Origin: Nevskia sp.
GTDB lineage: Bacteria; Pseudomonadota; Gammaproteobacteria; Nevskiales; Nevskiaceae
Assembly (NCBI RefSeq): GCF_021732705.1
Contig: NZ_JAKFUM010000008.1
Coordinates: forward strand, 62,001 to 126,000
Reading direction: 5' to 3'
Length of the DNA: 64,000 nucleotides
The number at the start of each line of letters is the position of its first letter. Position 1 is the stretch's first letter. Below, piece after piece: positions 10,499-20,920 of this stretch. The position numbers were made by a program, and so were the translations under genes. The notes beneath the pieces are model-generated. The model was given only the letters and a program-made list of their open reading frames with translations. It had not been told where the DNA came from and ran no database searches.

Positions 10499-11172
10499 TG
10501 AGCCGCAAGTCCTCGTCGCACCCTGGCTCCTCGGGCGGCCACTCGGCCGGCACCACCACCGGTGACGGCCCCGGCATCCGCGAGATGATTCTGGAAAGCG
10601 CCCGGATCATCTGCGAGGACGATGTGCTCGACTATCGCGCCGCCAAGATGAAGGCGGCGCAGCGGCTCGGCCTGAGCCCGCGGACGGCGCTGCCGGACAA
10701 TGCCCGGATTCAGGCCGCAGTCATCGAATATCAGCGGATCTTCGGCGGCGAAGACTATGCGCAGCATCTGATCGCGCTGCGCCGCGCCGCCGTGCAGGCG
10801 ATGAAGCTGCTGCGCGATTTCTCGCCAAGGCTGGTCGGTGCGACGGTCAGCGGCGCGGTCACCGCCGCGCACCGCGTGCAGATCCACGGCTTTGCCGATC
10901 AGCTCGAATCGCTCGATTTCTTCCTGACCGACAAGCAGATTCCGTTCGAGCAGGACGAGCGCGACTACCGCTACGCCGATGGCACCGAGCAGCCGGTGCC
11001 GCTCGCCCGGTTCGAGGCCGGCGACATCGGCATCGACATCGCGATGTTCACCTTCGACGACCTGCGCCGCGTGCCGCTGTCGCCGAGCGACGGCCTGCCG
11101 ATGAAGCGGCTGGGCCTGGCCGAAGCCGAAGCGCTGGCGGCGATCGGCGTCGACACCATCCTCGGGCGCTGA
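10498..11172 (+). CDS. conserved protein of unknown function
   Basis: The 224-residue product has a disordered Ser/Gly-rich start (residues 1-25) followed by an alpha-helical segment with DYRAAKMKAAQRLG and a basic KLLRDFSPRLVGATVSGAV. A second half carries VQIHGFADQLESLDFFL and DIGIDIAMFTFDDLRR. The layout loosely recalls nucleotidyltransferase-fold proteins, but I see no clear catalytic GS/DxD motif, so no function is assigned. Its ATG overlaps the mrcA stop by one base (TGATG), so the two are co-translated. It ends just before a strong bidirectional terminator. Confidence 0.8.
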   Translation: MSRKSSSHPGSSGGHSAGTTTGDGPGIREMILESARIICEDDVLDYRAAKMKAAQRLGLSPRTALPDNARIQAAVIEYQRIFGGEDYAQHLIALRRAAVQAMKLLRDFSPRLVGATVSGAVTAAHRVQIHGFADQLESLDFFLTDKQIPFEQDERDYRYADGTEQPVPLARFEAGDIGIDIAMFTFDDLRRVPLSPSDGLPMKRLGLAEAEALAAIGVDTILGR

Positions 11173-11213
11173 ACGGATTCCCGATCGCTCGGCAATGCCG
11201 GCAGCGCAGAAAC

Positions 11214-11243
11214 GAAAAAGCCAGCTCGAAAGCTGGCTTTTTC
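11214..11243. terminator. bidirectional Rho-independent terminator
   Basis: A perfect 13-bp inverted repeat with a 4-nt CGAA loop, carrying AAAAA on one side and TTTTT on the other. It therefore terminates in both directions. It sits between the convergent genes for the 224-residue unknown (plus) and gltA (minus). Confidence 0.93.
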
Positions 11244-11259
11244 TTGCTCCATCAACGAC

Positions 11260-12555
<1,296 letters not shown>

Positions 12556-12577
12556 CACATCATCTCCGTCGGACCGA

Positions 12578-12601
12578 TCGGGACTTAAGACGAGGTCCCG
12601 A
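12578..12601 (-). promoter_or_regulatory. stem-loop in gltA 5' leader
   Basis: A perfect 7-bp inverted repeat (TCGGGAC/GTCCCGA) with a 10-nt AT-rich loop lies about 20 nt upstream of the gltA ribosome-binding GGAG on the transcribed strand. It has no T-run and so is not a terminator. It may affect translation or mRNA stability; this is inference. Confidence 0.35.
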
Positions 12602-12805
12602 GAAAAATGTGCAGTGCCGCAATCAATCCGCGCGACATCACGTCAGCACGCCTGTGGCGGCGGCGAGGAGTCAGTGGGGGATTCCCGGCGAACGGTGTAA
12701 GCATAGCGACTTTAGGCGGCTTCCGGCCAGCCTTGACCCGGGGCAAACATTTCCCAGTGGCCCGATCTTGCGTCAATTTCGCTTAAATCAGCCGCTTCGG
12801 ACACG

Positions 12806-12830
12806 AAAAAGCCGCCCGAGGGCGGCTTTC
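12806..12830 (-). terminator. Rho-independent terminator of rpmE
   Basis: On the minus strand the AAAGCCGCC/GGCGGCTTT stem (9 bp, 4-nt loop) runs into TTTTTC about 80 nt after the rpmE stop. The T-run is on the minus-strand side, so it serves rpmE. Confidence 0.88.
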
Positions 12831-12907
12831 GATGCAGCGTGCAACGCCAGCGATCGGGCTGGAACGGCACCGGGACGGCGGCGGTTCCAGCGGCTGGTCG
12901 GCCTGAC

Positions 12908-13111
12908 TCAGGCGTTGGCGTAACGCTTGCGGAACTTGTCGATACGGCCACCGACATCGGCAACCTTCTGCTTGCCGGTGTAGAACGGGTGGCACTTCGA
13001 GCAGACTTCGATCTGCAGATCCTTGCCCACCGTCGAACGGGTCAGGAACTTGTTGCCGCAGCTGCAGGCAACCGTGATTTCGGCGTAGTTCGGGTGGATA
13101 TTGGGCTTCAT
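12908..13111 (-). CDS. rpmE: 50S ribosomal protein L31 (zinc-binding type)
   Basis: A 67-residue ribosomal protein of the large subunit that bridges to the small subunit. It retains the four zinc ligands Cys16, Cys18, Cys37 and Cys40 (CSC and CSKC), so it is the C+ form that also acts as a zinc store. The start ATG is preceded by GAGAGA. An upstream in-frame ATG at 13219 would add a Pro/Arg-rich tail absent from L31. It has its own terminator. Confidence 0.97.
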   Translation of the reverse strand: MKPNIHPNYAEITVACSCGNKFLTRSTVGKDLQIEVCSKCHPFYTGKQKVADVGGRIDKFRKRYANA

Positions 13112-13257
13112 GGCAGTCTCTCGGATGCGCGGCCCGACGTCGGGATCGGGCGAAAGGACGCGGAGTGTAAGGAAGCCGCGTCGGGGAAGCAAGTGTGGCG
13201 ACGCGGTTTCCGGAATCAAGCCGCGACGCGCGCCCGGCCGTCAGCCCGGTCCGGGGT

Positions 13258-13662
13258 TCACTCGTTCTCGGCCTCGACGTCGACCGTGTGCTCGTCGCCG
13301 TCGTCCGACACCCAGACCCGCACCGTCATCGGCCGGCAGCAGACGCTGCAATCCTCGGAATAGGTCTGCGAGCCGGCGCTGAGATCGATCGTCAGCTCGA
13401 TGATTTCCCAGCAGGCCGGGCACGTGACTTCGGCTTCGGTCAGCGCGCCGTCGTCCTTCTCGACGCCGTTGAGGCGCTCGCCGGCTTCGGTGACGGTGAC
13501 CCGGAACTCGTCCTGATCTTCGGACACCCAGACCTTCACCTTCATCGGCTCGTCGCAGACGCTGCAGTCCTCGACGAAGCTGTGGGAGCCGGCATCGAGA
13601 TCGACGGTCAGCTCGATCTTCTCGTGGCAGGCGGGGCAGACGATTTCGGTTTCTTCGAGCAT
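13258..13662 (-). CDS. tandem CPXCG-type zinc-ribbon-like protein
   Basis: The 134-residue protein consists of two homologous halves. Residues 9-46 and 81-118 each carry CPAC, a 20-residue spacer and EDCSVC followed by a VxVWVS strand. The eight cysteines are Cys9/12/33/36 and Cys81/84/105/108. The halves align along most of their length, so this is an internal duplication. The CPXCG cysteine-rich family is normally a single domain of about 60-65 residues with unknown function, presumed metal-binding. The linker between halves is acidic. It lies upstream of rpmE and downstream of hemW on the same strand. Confidence 0.85.
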   Translation of the reverse strand: MLEETEIVCPACHEKIELTVDLDAGSHSFVEDCSVCDEPMKVKVWVSEDQDEFRVTVTEAGERLNGVEKDDGALTEAEVTCPACWEIIELTIDLSAGSQTYSEDCSVCCRPMTVRVWVSDDGDEHTVDVEAENE

Positions 13663-13688
13663 GGCGGTGCGAATCGCGTAAGGATCGG

Positions 13689-14858
13689 TCAGAGGAATTC
13701 GCCGATCAGTGTATTGAGGTGCGCGCGCCCGAGCGCGGTCGGGCGCACGATAGCGCCGTCGGCCTCGATCAGGCCACGGCCGGCCAGCCTTTCGAGGATC
13801 GGCGCGATCACGCCGGCGCCGAGTCCGGTGCGGGCCTCGAACTGCGTCATCGTGAAGCCTTCGTGCAGCCGCAGCGCGTTCATCGCGAACTCGAACGGCC
13901 GCTCGGCCGTCGTGACGAGGCGATCTTCCTGCAGCGCCTTGGCGGTTCCGGCCGCCGCGAGATAGGTCTTCGGCAGCTTGTGCCGGGCGCGACGCGCGAT
14001 CACATCCCCGGCCGTGCGCTTGCCATGCGCGCCGGCGCCGATGCCCAGGTAGTCGCCGAACTGCCAGTAGTTGCGATTGTGGCGGCTCTGCCGACCGGCC
14101 TGCGCGTAGGCCGACACTTCATATTGGCCGTAGCCGGCGGCTGCCAGCCGTTCCTGACCGGCCAGCTGCATCGCCCACGCGGCATCGTCGTCCGGCAATG
14201 GTGGCGGGCGGGCGGCGAATTCGGTGTTCGGCTCCAGAGTCAGCTGGTAGTAACTCAGATGGTCGGGTGCCAGCGCGATCGCCGCGGCGAGATCGGCTTC
14301 GGCCTCGGCTTCGGTCTGCTGCGGCAGCGCGAACATCAGGTCCAGATTCAGATTGTCGAAACCGGCGGCGCGCGCCGTGTCGACAGCACGCACGGCATCG
14401 GCGTGCCCGTGTATCCGGCCGAGGCGCTTCAGCATCGCGTCGTTCAGGCTCTGCACGCCGATCGACAGGCGATTGACGCCCGCCGCGCGATACGCCCGGA
14501 AGTTCGCCTCGTCGACCGTGCCCGGGTTCGCTTCGAGCGTGATCTCGATGTCGGCCGCGAAATGCAGCCGTTGCGCGCAGGCGGCCAGCACCTCGGCCAT
14601 CGCCGCGCCCGAAAACAGGCTCGGCGTGCCGCCACCGATGAAGATGCTGCCGATCGGGCGAGTTTCCGGCGTCTGCAGCTCGAACTCGAGATCGCGGATC
14701 AGCGCGGCGACGTACTCGGCTTCCGGCACCTCGCCGCGCAGGCCGTGCGAGTTGAAATCGCAGTACGGGCATTTGCGCACGCACCACGGGAAGTGCAGGT
14801 ACAGCGCCAGCGGAATGGTCGCGGCGTCGAGCGCCGGCGTCGATGCCGCTGCGTTCAT
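13689..14858 (-). CDS. hemW: radical SAM heme chaperone HemW
   Basis: Radical-SAM protein related to coproporphyrinogen III dehydrogenase, shown in other bacteria to deliver heme to respiratory proteins. The [4Fe-4S] motif CVRKCPYC places Cys26, Cys30 and Cys33. Later segments are FIGGGTPSLFS, EANPGT, RLSIGVQSLND and the C-terminal HemN_C-like domain. At 389 residues it matches HemW rather than the longer HemN. The start ATG lies 10 nt after the rdgB stop. This short-form family is often misannotated as HemN. Confidence 0.92.
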   Translation of the reverse strand: MNAAASTPALDAATIPLALYLHFPWCVRKCPYCDFNSHGLRGEVPEAEYVAALIRDLEFELQTPETRPIGSIFIGGGTPSLFSGAAMAEVLAACAQRLHFAADIEITLEANPGTVDEANFRAYRAAGVNRLSIGVQSLNDAMLKRLGRIHGHADAVRAVDTARAAGFDNLNLDLMFALPQQTEAEAEADLAAAIALAPDHLSYYQLTLEPNTEFAARPPPLPDDDAAWAMQLAGQERLAAAGYGQYEVSAYAQAGRQSRHNRNYWQFGDYLGIGAGAHGKRTAGDVIARRARHKLPKTYLAAAGTAKALQEDRLVTTAERPFEFAMNALRLHEGFTMTQFEARTGLGAGVIAPILERLAGRGLIEADGAIVRPTALGRAHLNTLIGEFL

Positions 14859-14868
14859 GCGGGCACGC

Positions 14869-15462
14869 TCATGCGCGCAGTTGCGCGAGCAGAGCAGCGA
14901 ACGCCCGGGCGCGATGGCTGCGGCGATTCTTGTCGTCCGGGTGCAGTTCGGCCGCACTCAAGCCGGTTTCCGGGTCGAGAAACAGCGGGTCGTAGCCGAA
15001 GCCGGCGCTGCCGCGCGGCGCGTGCAGGATGCGCCCCGGCCAGGCGCCGAACGCGATCAGCGGCACCGGGTCATCGGCGTGGCGCAGCAGCGTCAGCACC
15101 GAGATGAAGCGGGCGTCGCGCGCCTCGTCCGGAACCTTTTCGAGTTCTTTCAGCAGTTTGGCGTTGTTCGCGGCATCGTCGCCATGCCCGCCGGCGTAGC
15201 GCGCCGAGCGCACGCCGGGCGCGCCGCCGAGTGCGGCGACCTCGATGCCGGAATCGTCGGCAATGGCGGCCATGCCGGATACGCGGGCGGCATGCCGCGC
15301 CTTGATCAGCGCGTTCTCGACGAAAGTCGGCGCGCTTTCATCCGGCTCGATGTCGCTGAACGCCGACACCAGTCGCAGCCGGTACCCGAGCGGCGACAGC
15401 AAGGCGCTCATTTCCTTGAGCTTCTTGCCGTTGCGGCTGGCCAGCACGAGATCGGTCATCAC
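14869..15462 (-). CDS. rdgB: dITP/XTP pyrophosphatase
   Basis: House-cleaning nucleotidase that hydrolyses dITP and XTP to monophosphates, keeping deaminated purines out of DNA. The N-terminal LVLASRNGKKLKEM motif, the DDSGIEV motif with catalytic Asp, and FGYDPLF are all present. At 197 residues the length is normal. The two ATG codons at the start are adjacent; either could be used. It lies between rph and hemW, the order common in proteobacteria. Confidence 0.95.
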   Translation of the reverse strand: MMTDLVLASRNGKKLKEMSALLSPLGYRLRLVSAFSDIEPDESAPTFVENALIKARHAARVSGMAAIADDSGIEVAALGGAPGVRSARYAGGHGDDAANNAKLLKELEKVPDEARDARFISVLTLLRHADDPVPLIAFGAWPGRILHAPRGSAGFGYDPLFLDPETGLSAAELHPDDKNRRSHRARAFAALLAQLRA

Positions 15463-15480
15463 GCGCGATCCAGACGGCGA

Positions 15481-16197
15481 TCAGCCGGCGGCGAGGGCCG
15501 CCCGCTGCAGTGCGCACAGCTCGGCGATGCCCTTCTGGGCCAGCGCCAGCATCGAATCCAGTTCCTCGCGCCGGAAGGCGTGGCCTTCGGCGGTGCCCTG
15601 CACTTCGATGAAGCCGCCGGCATCGTTCATCACGACGTTCATGTCGGTCTCGCAGCCGGAGTCTTCCGGATAGTCGAGATCGAGCACCGGCACGCCGTTG
15701 ACGATGCCGACCGACACGGCGGCAACCTGCCCGTGCAGCGGGTCGCGCTTGACCTTGCCGCTCTTGCGCAGCTTGGCGATGGCATCGACCAGCGCGACGT
15801 AGCCGCCGGTGATGCTGGCGGTGCGGGTGCCGCCATCGGCCTGCAGCACGTCGCAGTCGATGGTGATGGTCAGGCCGGACAGCGCGTCGAGATCGAGCAC
15901 CGAGCGCAACGAACGCCCGATCAGGCGCTGGATTTCCTGCGTGCGGCCGTTCTGCTTGCCCTGCGCGGCCTCGCGCTTGGAGCGCGTGTGGGTCGAACGC
16001 GGCAGCATGCCGTACTCGGCCGTCAGCCAGCCGCCGTCCTTCTTCCAGGCCGGACCACGTTCCTCGACGCTGGCCGTGCACAGCACCTGCGTGTCGCCGA
16101 ACGCGACCAGCACCGAACCTTCCGCATGGCGCGTGAACTGGCGCTGGATCGTGACGGGGCGAAGCTGGTCGGGGGCGCGGTTCGAAGGACGGGTCAC
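15481..16197 (-). CDS. rph: ribonuclease PH
   Basis: Phosphate-dependent 3'-5' exonuclease that trims tRNA 3' ends. The protein opens [19 protein letters not shown] and contains [23 protein letters not shown] and [19 protein letters not shown], all typical. The start is GTG and gives 238 residues, the length of the E. coli enzyme. The open frame extends far upstream, but that part is read from a different frame of msrQ and is not coding. Confidence 0.96.
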   Translation of the reverse strand: MTRPSNRAPDQLRPVTIQRQFTRHAEGSVLVAFGDTQVLCTASVEERGPAWKKDGGWLTAEYGMLPRSTHTRSKREAAQGKQNGRTQEIQRLIGRSLRSVLDLDALSGLTITIDCDVLQADGGTRTASITGGYVALVDAIAKLRKSGKVKRDPLHGQVAAVSVGIVNGVPVLDLDYPEDSGCETDMNVVMNDAGGFIEVQGTAEGHAFRREELDSMLALAQKGIAELCALQRAALAAG

Positions 16198-16298
16198 AGG
16201 CGGGCGGTCACAAGGCAATGGGGGCGCATTGTGCGCCCGTTCGCCGGACCGTCGCCAACCGGGTGGCACGCCGCGGCGCTGCAGCAGCCGGTCACCGC

Positions 16299-16970
16299 TC
16301 AGCGCGCGCGATCGGCCCCGGCAACCACCGGTGCCGCGCGTCCACGCTGCACCAGCGCCTTCAGCTGCGGCCACGGCCAGCGCCAGGCGAGCAGCACGGC
16401 AAGGATCGCGGCATAGATCAGCGGCTCGGAAACGTCCTTCTTGACCAGCCAGATGAAGTGCAGCACGCCGAGGATCGCGGCCGGATAGACCAGCTTGTGC
16501 AGGGTCTTCCACTTGCGCTTGAGCCGGCGCTGCCAGCCATCGGTCGAAGTGATCGCCAGCGGCAGCAAGAACAGCCACGAGGCGAAGCCGACGGTGATGT
16601 ACAGGCGCTTCGTCAGGTCCTCTGCCAGCTTCGCAAGTGCCTGCGCCGGATAGAGAATGTTGAGATCGAAGACGATGTAGACGGCGAAATGCAGACAGAT
16701 GTAGGCATACGCCCAGAGCCCGATGGTGCGACGCAGCTTCAGCGGTTCGCTCCAGCCGGTGAGGCTGCGCAGCGGCGTCATCGCCAGCCCCAGGATCAGA
16801 AAGCGCAGCGCCCAGATGCCCAGGCTGTGCTCGAGCGTCTCGATCGGATTGGCGCCGAGCCGGTTCTCCAGCAGCCGCGTGATCAGCAGCGCCAGCGGCA
16901 CCACGGCCAGCGCCCAGACCGCGAGCCGCGCGGCCCACAGTCGCGCGGCCGGAGAGGCCAGAGCCGCCAT
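16299..16970 (-). CDS. msrQ: heme-binding membrane subunit MsrQ
   Basis: Inner-membrane b-type heme protein of the ferric-reductase-like fold that passes electrons from the quinone pool or a flavin reductase to MsrP. It has 223 residues with about six hydrophobic segments and conserved histidines in [24 protein letters not shown] and [12 protein letters not shown]. Its ATG overlaps the msrP stop by one base (TGATG), so the two are co-translated. Confidence 0.94.
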   Translation of the reverse strand: MAALASPAARLWAARLAVWALAVVPLALLITRLLENRLGANPIETLEHSLGIWALRFLILGLAMTPLRSLTGWSEPLKLRRTIGLWAYAYICLHFAVYIVFDLNILYPAQALAKLAEDLTKRLYITVGFASWLFLLPLAITSTDGWQRRLKRKWKTLHKLVYPAAILGVLHFIWLVKKDVSEPLIYAAILAVLLAWRWPWPQLKALVQRGRAAPVVAGADRAR

Positions 16971-17968
16971 CAGAAGTTCCGGCGCAGGTCCATGCCGGTG
17001 TACAGCGACGCCACTTCCGGATAGCCGTTGAACGGCAAGGTCGGCTTGCGGAACAGTTCGCCGAGGCGCCGTTCGCTGCCCTGGCTCCAGCGCGGATGAT
17101 CGACTTCCGGATTGACGTTGGCGTAGAAGCCGTACTCGGTCGGCTGCACCATGTTCCACGTCGTTTCCGGCTGCTGCTCGGTGAAGCGGATCTTGACGAT
17201 CGACTTCGCCGCCTTGAAGCCGTACTTCCACGGCGCCATCAGGCGGATCGGCGCGCCGTTCTGGTTCGGCAGCACCTTGCCGTACAGGCCGACGACCATG
17301 AACGCCAGCGGATGCATCGCTTCGTCGATCCGCATGCCTTCGCGGTACGGATACGGCAGCACGCCGCGGCGGATCATCGGCATCTGCTCGACATCGGCCA
17401 GCGTGAAGAACTGCACGTACTTCGCCTTGGAATTCGGCTTGAAGCGCTTCAGCAGGTCGGCCAGCGGGAAACCGACCCACGGCACGACCATGCTCCAGGC
17501 TTCGACGCAGCGCAGACGATAGATGCGCTCTTCCAGCGCATGCGGCTTGATCAGATCGTCGATGCCGATGGTGCCCGGGGCATCGCACTCGCCTTCGATC
17601 GTCACCTGCCACGGCTTCGGCTGCAGCTTGCGGGCGTAGGTCGCCGGCTCGCTCTTGCCGGTGCCGAACTCATAGAAGTTGTTGTAGTTGGTGATGTCCT
17701 CGAAGCTCGACACCTTCTCGCCACCGGCCATTTCGACCTTCTTCGCGACGTTCAGGTCGGCGAGGCCGGATTCCTTGGCGGCCTGCTGCGAGGCGGCCGC
17801 TTCATCGACCTTCGGCGCCGGCGGCTTGGCGTCGGAGCAGCCGGCCAGCGCCAGCCCGGCCGATGCCAGACCCATCTGCGCGAGGAAGCGACGGCGGTCG
17901 TGGTAGACCGATTCCGACGTGATCTCGGACGGGGCGATCGGGAACGGGGGCTTGACGCGGATCAGCAT
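16970..17968 (-). CDS. msrP: periplasmic methionine sulfoxide reductase catalytic subunit MsrP
   Basis: Molybdopterin enzyme that repairs oxidised methionines in periplasmic proteins. The Tat signal has RRRFLAQMG at residues 25-33 and a hydrophobic segment ending LALAGC, so a lipid anchor is conceivable. The Mo-coordinating cysteine is Cys154 in [14 protein letters not shown] 7 nt before the ATG supports the start; an upstream ATG at 18079 adds unrelated residues. It forms the MsrPQ pair with the next gene and diverges from sufE. Confidence 0.95.
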   Translation of the reverse strand: MLIRVKPPFPIAPSEITSESVYHDRRRFLAQMGLASAGLALAGCSDAKPPAPKVDEAAASQQAAKESGLADLNVAKKVEMAGGEKVSSFEDITNYNNFYEFGTGKSEPATYARKLQPKPWQVTIEGECDAPGTIGIDDLIKPHALEERIYRLRCVEAWSMVVPWVGFPLADLLKRFKPNSKAKYVQFFTLADVEQMPMIRRGVLPYPYREGMRIDEAMHPLAFMVVGLYGKVLPNQNGAPIRLMAPWKYGFKAAKSIVKIRFTEQQPETTWNMVQPTEYGFYANVNPEVDHPRWSQGSERRLGELFRKPTLPFNGYPEVASLYTGMDLRRNF

Positions 17969-18047
17969 GGGAAAACTCCGGGGGTTGCAACTCGGACCGC
18001 AGCTTAGCAACCCGGATCGCCGTAACATAGCCAGCAAACGCTTGAAC

Positions 18048-18488
18048 ATGAAATCCGGACGCTTGAACACGCACGACAATGCAGCGCTGCAGGACCTCGT
18101 CGAGACCTTCGACCTGCTCGGTGACTGGGAAGAGCGTTACCGCTACCTGATCGAACTCGGCCGCAAGCTGCCGCCGATGCCGGAGGCCGAGCACGACGAG
18201 GCTCATCTGGTCCGTGGCTGCATGAGTCAGGTCTGGCTGGCCGGCGAAGTCGCCGACGACCAGCGCCTTCATCTGCGCGGCGATTCCGATGCCCACATCG
18301 TCAAGGGCCTGATCGCACTGATCCTGGCGCTGACCGATGGCCGCACGCCGCGCGAAGTGCTCGACACCGACATCAAGGCCGCGTTCACGCAGCTGGGCCT
18401 CGAAAGCCATCTGTCGATGAACCGCCGCAACGGCTTCTACGCGATGGTCGAGCGCATCCGGCAGATGGCGGCCGACGCCGCCGCCTGA
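18048..18488 (+). CDS. sufE: cysteine desulfuration protein SufE
   Basis: Sulfur acceptor that takes persulfide from the SufS/CsdA cysteine desulfurase for Fe-S cluster assembly. The active-site cysteine is Cys58 in [10 protein letters not shown], and [17 protein letters not shown] is typical of the N-terminus. It is 146 residues long. A TTG a few codons later could also serve as start; the segment CGCTTGAACA occurs twice around the start, so the two candidate starts share context. No sufS or sufBCD is in the window. Confidence 0.93.
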   Translation: MKSGRLNTHDNAALQDLVETFDLLGDWEERYRYLIELGRKLPPMPEAEHDEAHLVRGCMSQVWLAGEVADDQRLHLRGDSDAHIVKGLIALILALTDGRTPREVLDTDIKAAFTQLGLESHLSMNRRNGFYAMVERIRQMAADAAA

Positions 18489-18661
18489 ACGCGCGCACGG
18501 CGGCCTCGATTCGGCCGCCGCCATTGCAAGCGCGGCGTCCGATCTCCAGATTGACGAAGGACTGGAACGGCAGCCGACGCCGGATGGCAGGTCGCCCGCC
18601 GCCGTCATGCCGGTCATGGGGCCGGGCGTAGAATCGAGCCACTCACTGGAGGGAACCCGTC

Positions 18662-19624
18662 ATGTCGTACTTCGCAATGGCCCTGCTCGCGTTTGCGCTG
18701 GTCACGCTCTACAAGGGTGTGGTGACGGTGCCGCAGGGCATGGAATACACGATCGAACGGTTCGGGAAGTATCGCGGCACGTTCCAGCCTGGCCTGCACT
18801 GGCTGGTGCCGTATGTCGATCGCATCGGCCGCAAGGTGTCGATGCAGGAGCTGGTGCTCGACGTGCCGAGCCAGGAAGTGATCACCAAGGACAACGCGAT
18901 GGTCGGTGTCGACGGCGTCGTGTTCTACCAGGTGCTCGATGCCGCCCGCGCCGCTTATGAAGTGCAGAACCTGCAGTACGCGATCCTGAACCTGACGCAG
19001 ACCAATCTGCGCACGGTGATGGGTTCGATGGACCTCGACGAGCTGCTGAGCCAGCGCGATCACATCAACACGCGGCTGTTGTCGGTGGTCGATCAGGCGA
19101 CCAGCCCATGGGGCATCAAGGTCACCCGCATCGAGATCAAGGACATCCGGCCGCCGATGGATCTGGTCGAAAGCATGGGCCGGCAGATGAAGGCCGAGCG
19201 CGACAAGCGCGCATCGATCCTCGAAGCGGAAGGCATGCGGCAGTCGGCGATCCTGAAGGCCGAAGGCGCGCGGCAGGCACAGATCCTGTCGGCGGAAGGC
19301 ATGAAGCAGCAGGCCATTCTCGATGCCGAAGGCCGCCGCGAGGCCGCATTCCGCGACGCCGAGGCGCGCGAACGTCAGGCCGAGGCCGAAGCCAATGCCA
19401 CGGCGCGCGTCTCCGCCGCCATCGCGCAGGGCAACGTGCAGGCGATCAACTACTTCGTCGCGACCCAGTACATCGAGGCGCTGAAGGACATCGCCGCCAG
19501 CCCGAACCAGAAGCTGGTGTTCATGCCGCTGGAAGCCGCGAGCGTGATCGGCGCCATCGGCGGCATCGCCGATCTGGCCAAGGCGGCTGCCGGCCAGAGC
19601 GCCGCCGGCGCCGGCAAGTCCTGA
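18662..19624 (+). CDS. qmcA: SPFH/Band-7 membrane-anchored protein (QmcA-like)
   Basis: Stomatin/prohibitin-type protein with an N-terminal membrane helix (residues 3-20) and an SPFH domain (IERFGKYRGTFQPGLHW to DIRPP). A coiled coil of repeated AEG units at about 180-240 includes MRQSAILKAEGARQAQILSA. Family members form oligomeric membrane scaffolds and often work with proteases or NfeD partners. The strong site GGAGGGAA precedes the ATG. The NfeD-family gene follows 52 nt downstream, the usual pairing. An upstream TAGAAT at 18629 could be a -10, without a clear -35. Confidence 0.9.
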   Translation: MSYFAMALLAFALVTLYKGVVTVPQGMEYTIERFGKYRGTFQPGLHWLVPYVDRIGRKVSMQELVLDVPSQEVITKDNAMVGVDGVVFYQVLDAARAAYEVQNLQYAILNLTQTNLRTVMGSMDLDELLSQRDHINTRLLSVVDQATSPWGIKVTRIEIKDIRPPMDLVESMGRQMKAERDKRASILEAEGMRQSAILKAEGARQAQILSAEGMKQQAILDAEGRREAAFRDAEARERQAEAEANATARVSAAIAQGNVQAINYFVATQYIEALKDIAASPNQKLVFMPLEAASVIGAIGGIADLAKAAAGQSAAGAGKS

Positions 19625-19676
19625 CCGTCTTGCCCGAGCATTCGCGTTCACGCCTGACCCACCGAGGAGTTCGACC

Positions 19677-20153
19677 ATGGACAGCCTGCTGACCGACGGT
19701 TTCGTGTTCTGGCACTGGTGGGTGCTCGGCTTTGCCCTGCTGGTGGCGGAAATCCTGACGCCGGGCACGTTCTTCATGTGGGTGGGCTTCGCCGCGTTCG
19801 TCACCGGCATCGCGGCGTGGGCATTTCCGGGCATGAGCTGGGCAGCGGAGATCGTCAGCTTTGCGCTGCTGAGTCTGGTGTCGGTCGGCCTGTGGTTCCG
19901 GTTCAAGCCGCTGACCCGGAACGATGCCGAGGACAACGGCCTGAACCAGCGTGGCCGCCACACCATCGGCCGCGAACTGACCCTGGTGTCCGACATCGAG
20001 AACGGCATCGGCCAGGCCCGGCTCGACGATTCGGTCTGGCGCGTGGCCGGCCCGACGCTCAAGGCCGGCACGCGGGTCCGCGTCACCGGCTGCGACGGCG
20101 CGACCCTGCAGGTCGAGGCGATCGCTCATCACGGTGTGGAGCACGCGCATTAG
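19677..20153 (+). CDS. NfeD family membrane protein
   Basis: A 158-residue partner of SPFH proteins. Two to three membrane helices occupy residues 10-85 (HWWVLGFALLVAEILTPG, FFMWVGFAAFVTGI), followed by a soluble OB-fold domain with VWRVAGPTLKAGTRVRV. It matches YbbJ-type NfeD proteins. Its stop lies inside the next coding frame. The SPFH/NfeD pairing is established; the exact role is not. Confidence 0.9.
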   Translation: MDSLLTDGFVFWHWWVLGFALLVAEILTPGTFFMWVGFAAFVTGIAAWAFPGMSWAAEIVSFALLSLVSVGLWFRFKPLTRNDAEDNGLNQRGRHTIGRELTLVSDIENGIGQARLDDSVWRVAGPTLKAGTRVRVTGCDGATLQVEAIAHHGVEHAH

Positions 20154-20910
20154 CCGTTCGCTCGACACGGGCCGCGACGCGGTCGATCCGGAACGCATCC
20201 ACGCCGATGCCGACGCCGCGCCACCGGGCGAGGATCGGGCCCGCGCTGTCGTGCGCGAGGCCACGCACAACCTCTACAGCTTCGGCGAGGAGCTGGCGCA
20301 CGGGCTGACCCACGGTCTCGGTGCCGTCCTCGGCATCGTCGGCCTGTGCGTGCTGGTGGCGCGCTCGGTGCTGTACGGCGGCACGCGGGAACTGGTCGCC
20401 AGCAGCATCTTCGGCGGCGCGCTGATCCTGATGTACGCCGCCTCCACCCTGTTCCATTCGATTCCGCTGCCGCGCCCGAAGCACATCTTCCGGGTCATCG
20501 ACCACTGCCTGATCTACGTGCTGATCGCCGGCACCTACACGCCGTTCACCTTGATCGCGCTGCAGGACAGCGTCTGGGGCATGCGCCTGTTCGCCTTCAC
20601 CTGGGGGCTGGCGGCGGTTGGCATCCTGTTCAAGATCTTCACCACCGGCCGCTTCGAATGGCTGTCGCTCGCGGTGTATCTCGCGATGGGCTGGTGCGGT
20701 GTCGTGGCCGGCAGCGAGATCATCGCCGCGGTGCCGGATCCGGGCCTGTGGCTGCTGCTGGCCGGCGGGCTGTCGTATACCGTCGGCACCGTGTTCTATG
20801 CGTCGACCCGGATGCGCTACCACCACGCGATCTGGCACGTGTTCGTGCTCGCCGGCAGCGTCTTCCACTTTTTCAGCGTGCTGTTCTACGTGTTGCCGGG
20901 CCCCCACTGA
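20134..20910 (+). CDS. hemolysin III / PAQR-family membrane protein
   Basis: A seven-helix membrane protein of the YqfA/HlyIII type. The conserved histidines are in YAASTLFHS, FRVIDHCLIY and HHAIWHVFVLAGSVFHFF, matching the family's zinc-site pattern. The N-terminal 45 residues are hydrophilic and variable. The GTG start overlaps the NfeD gene by 20 nt. Despite the family name, E. coli-type members are better linked to membrane-energy or lipid homeostasis than to lysis, so function is left open. Confidence 0.85.
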   Translation: MWSTRISRSLDTGRDAVDPERIHADADAAPPGEDRARAVVREATHNLYSFGEELAHGLTHGLGAVLGIVGLCVLVARSVLYGGTRELVASSIFGGALILMYAASTLFHSIPLPRPKHIFRVIDHCLIYVLIAGTYTPFTLIALQDSVWGMRLFAFTWGLAAVGILFKIFTTGRFEWLSLAVYLAMGWCGVVAGSEIIAAVPDPGLWLLLAGGLSYTVGTVFYASTRMRYHHAIWHVFVLAGSVFHFFSVLFYVLPGPH

Positions 20911-20920
20911 GGAATCCGCG

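Larger units (their letters stand above)
12559..12907. other. intergenic region between gltA and rpmE
   Basis: Contains the gltA leader hairpin at the left and the rpmE terminator at the right. Between them I see no supported open frame. A minus-strand TTGACG at 12771-12776 lacks a convincing -10 at the right spacing, so the gltA promoter is not placed. Confidence 0.7.
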
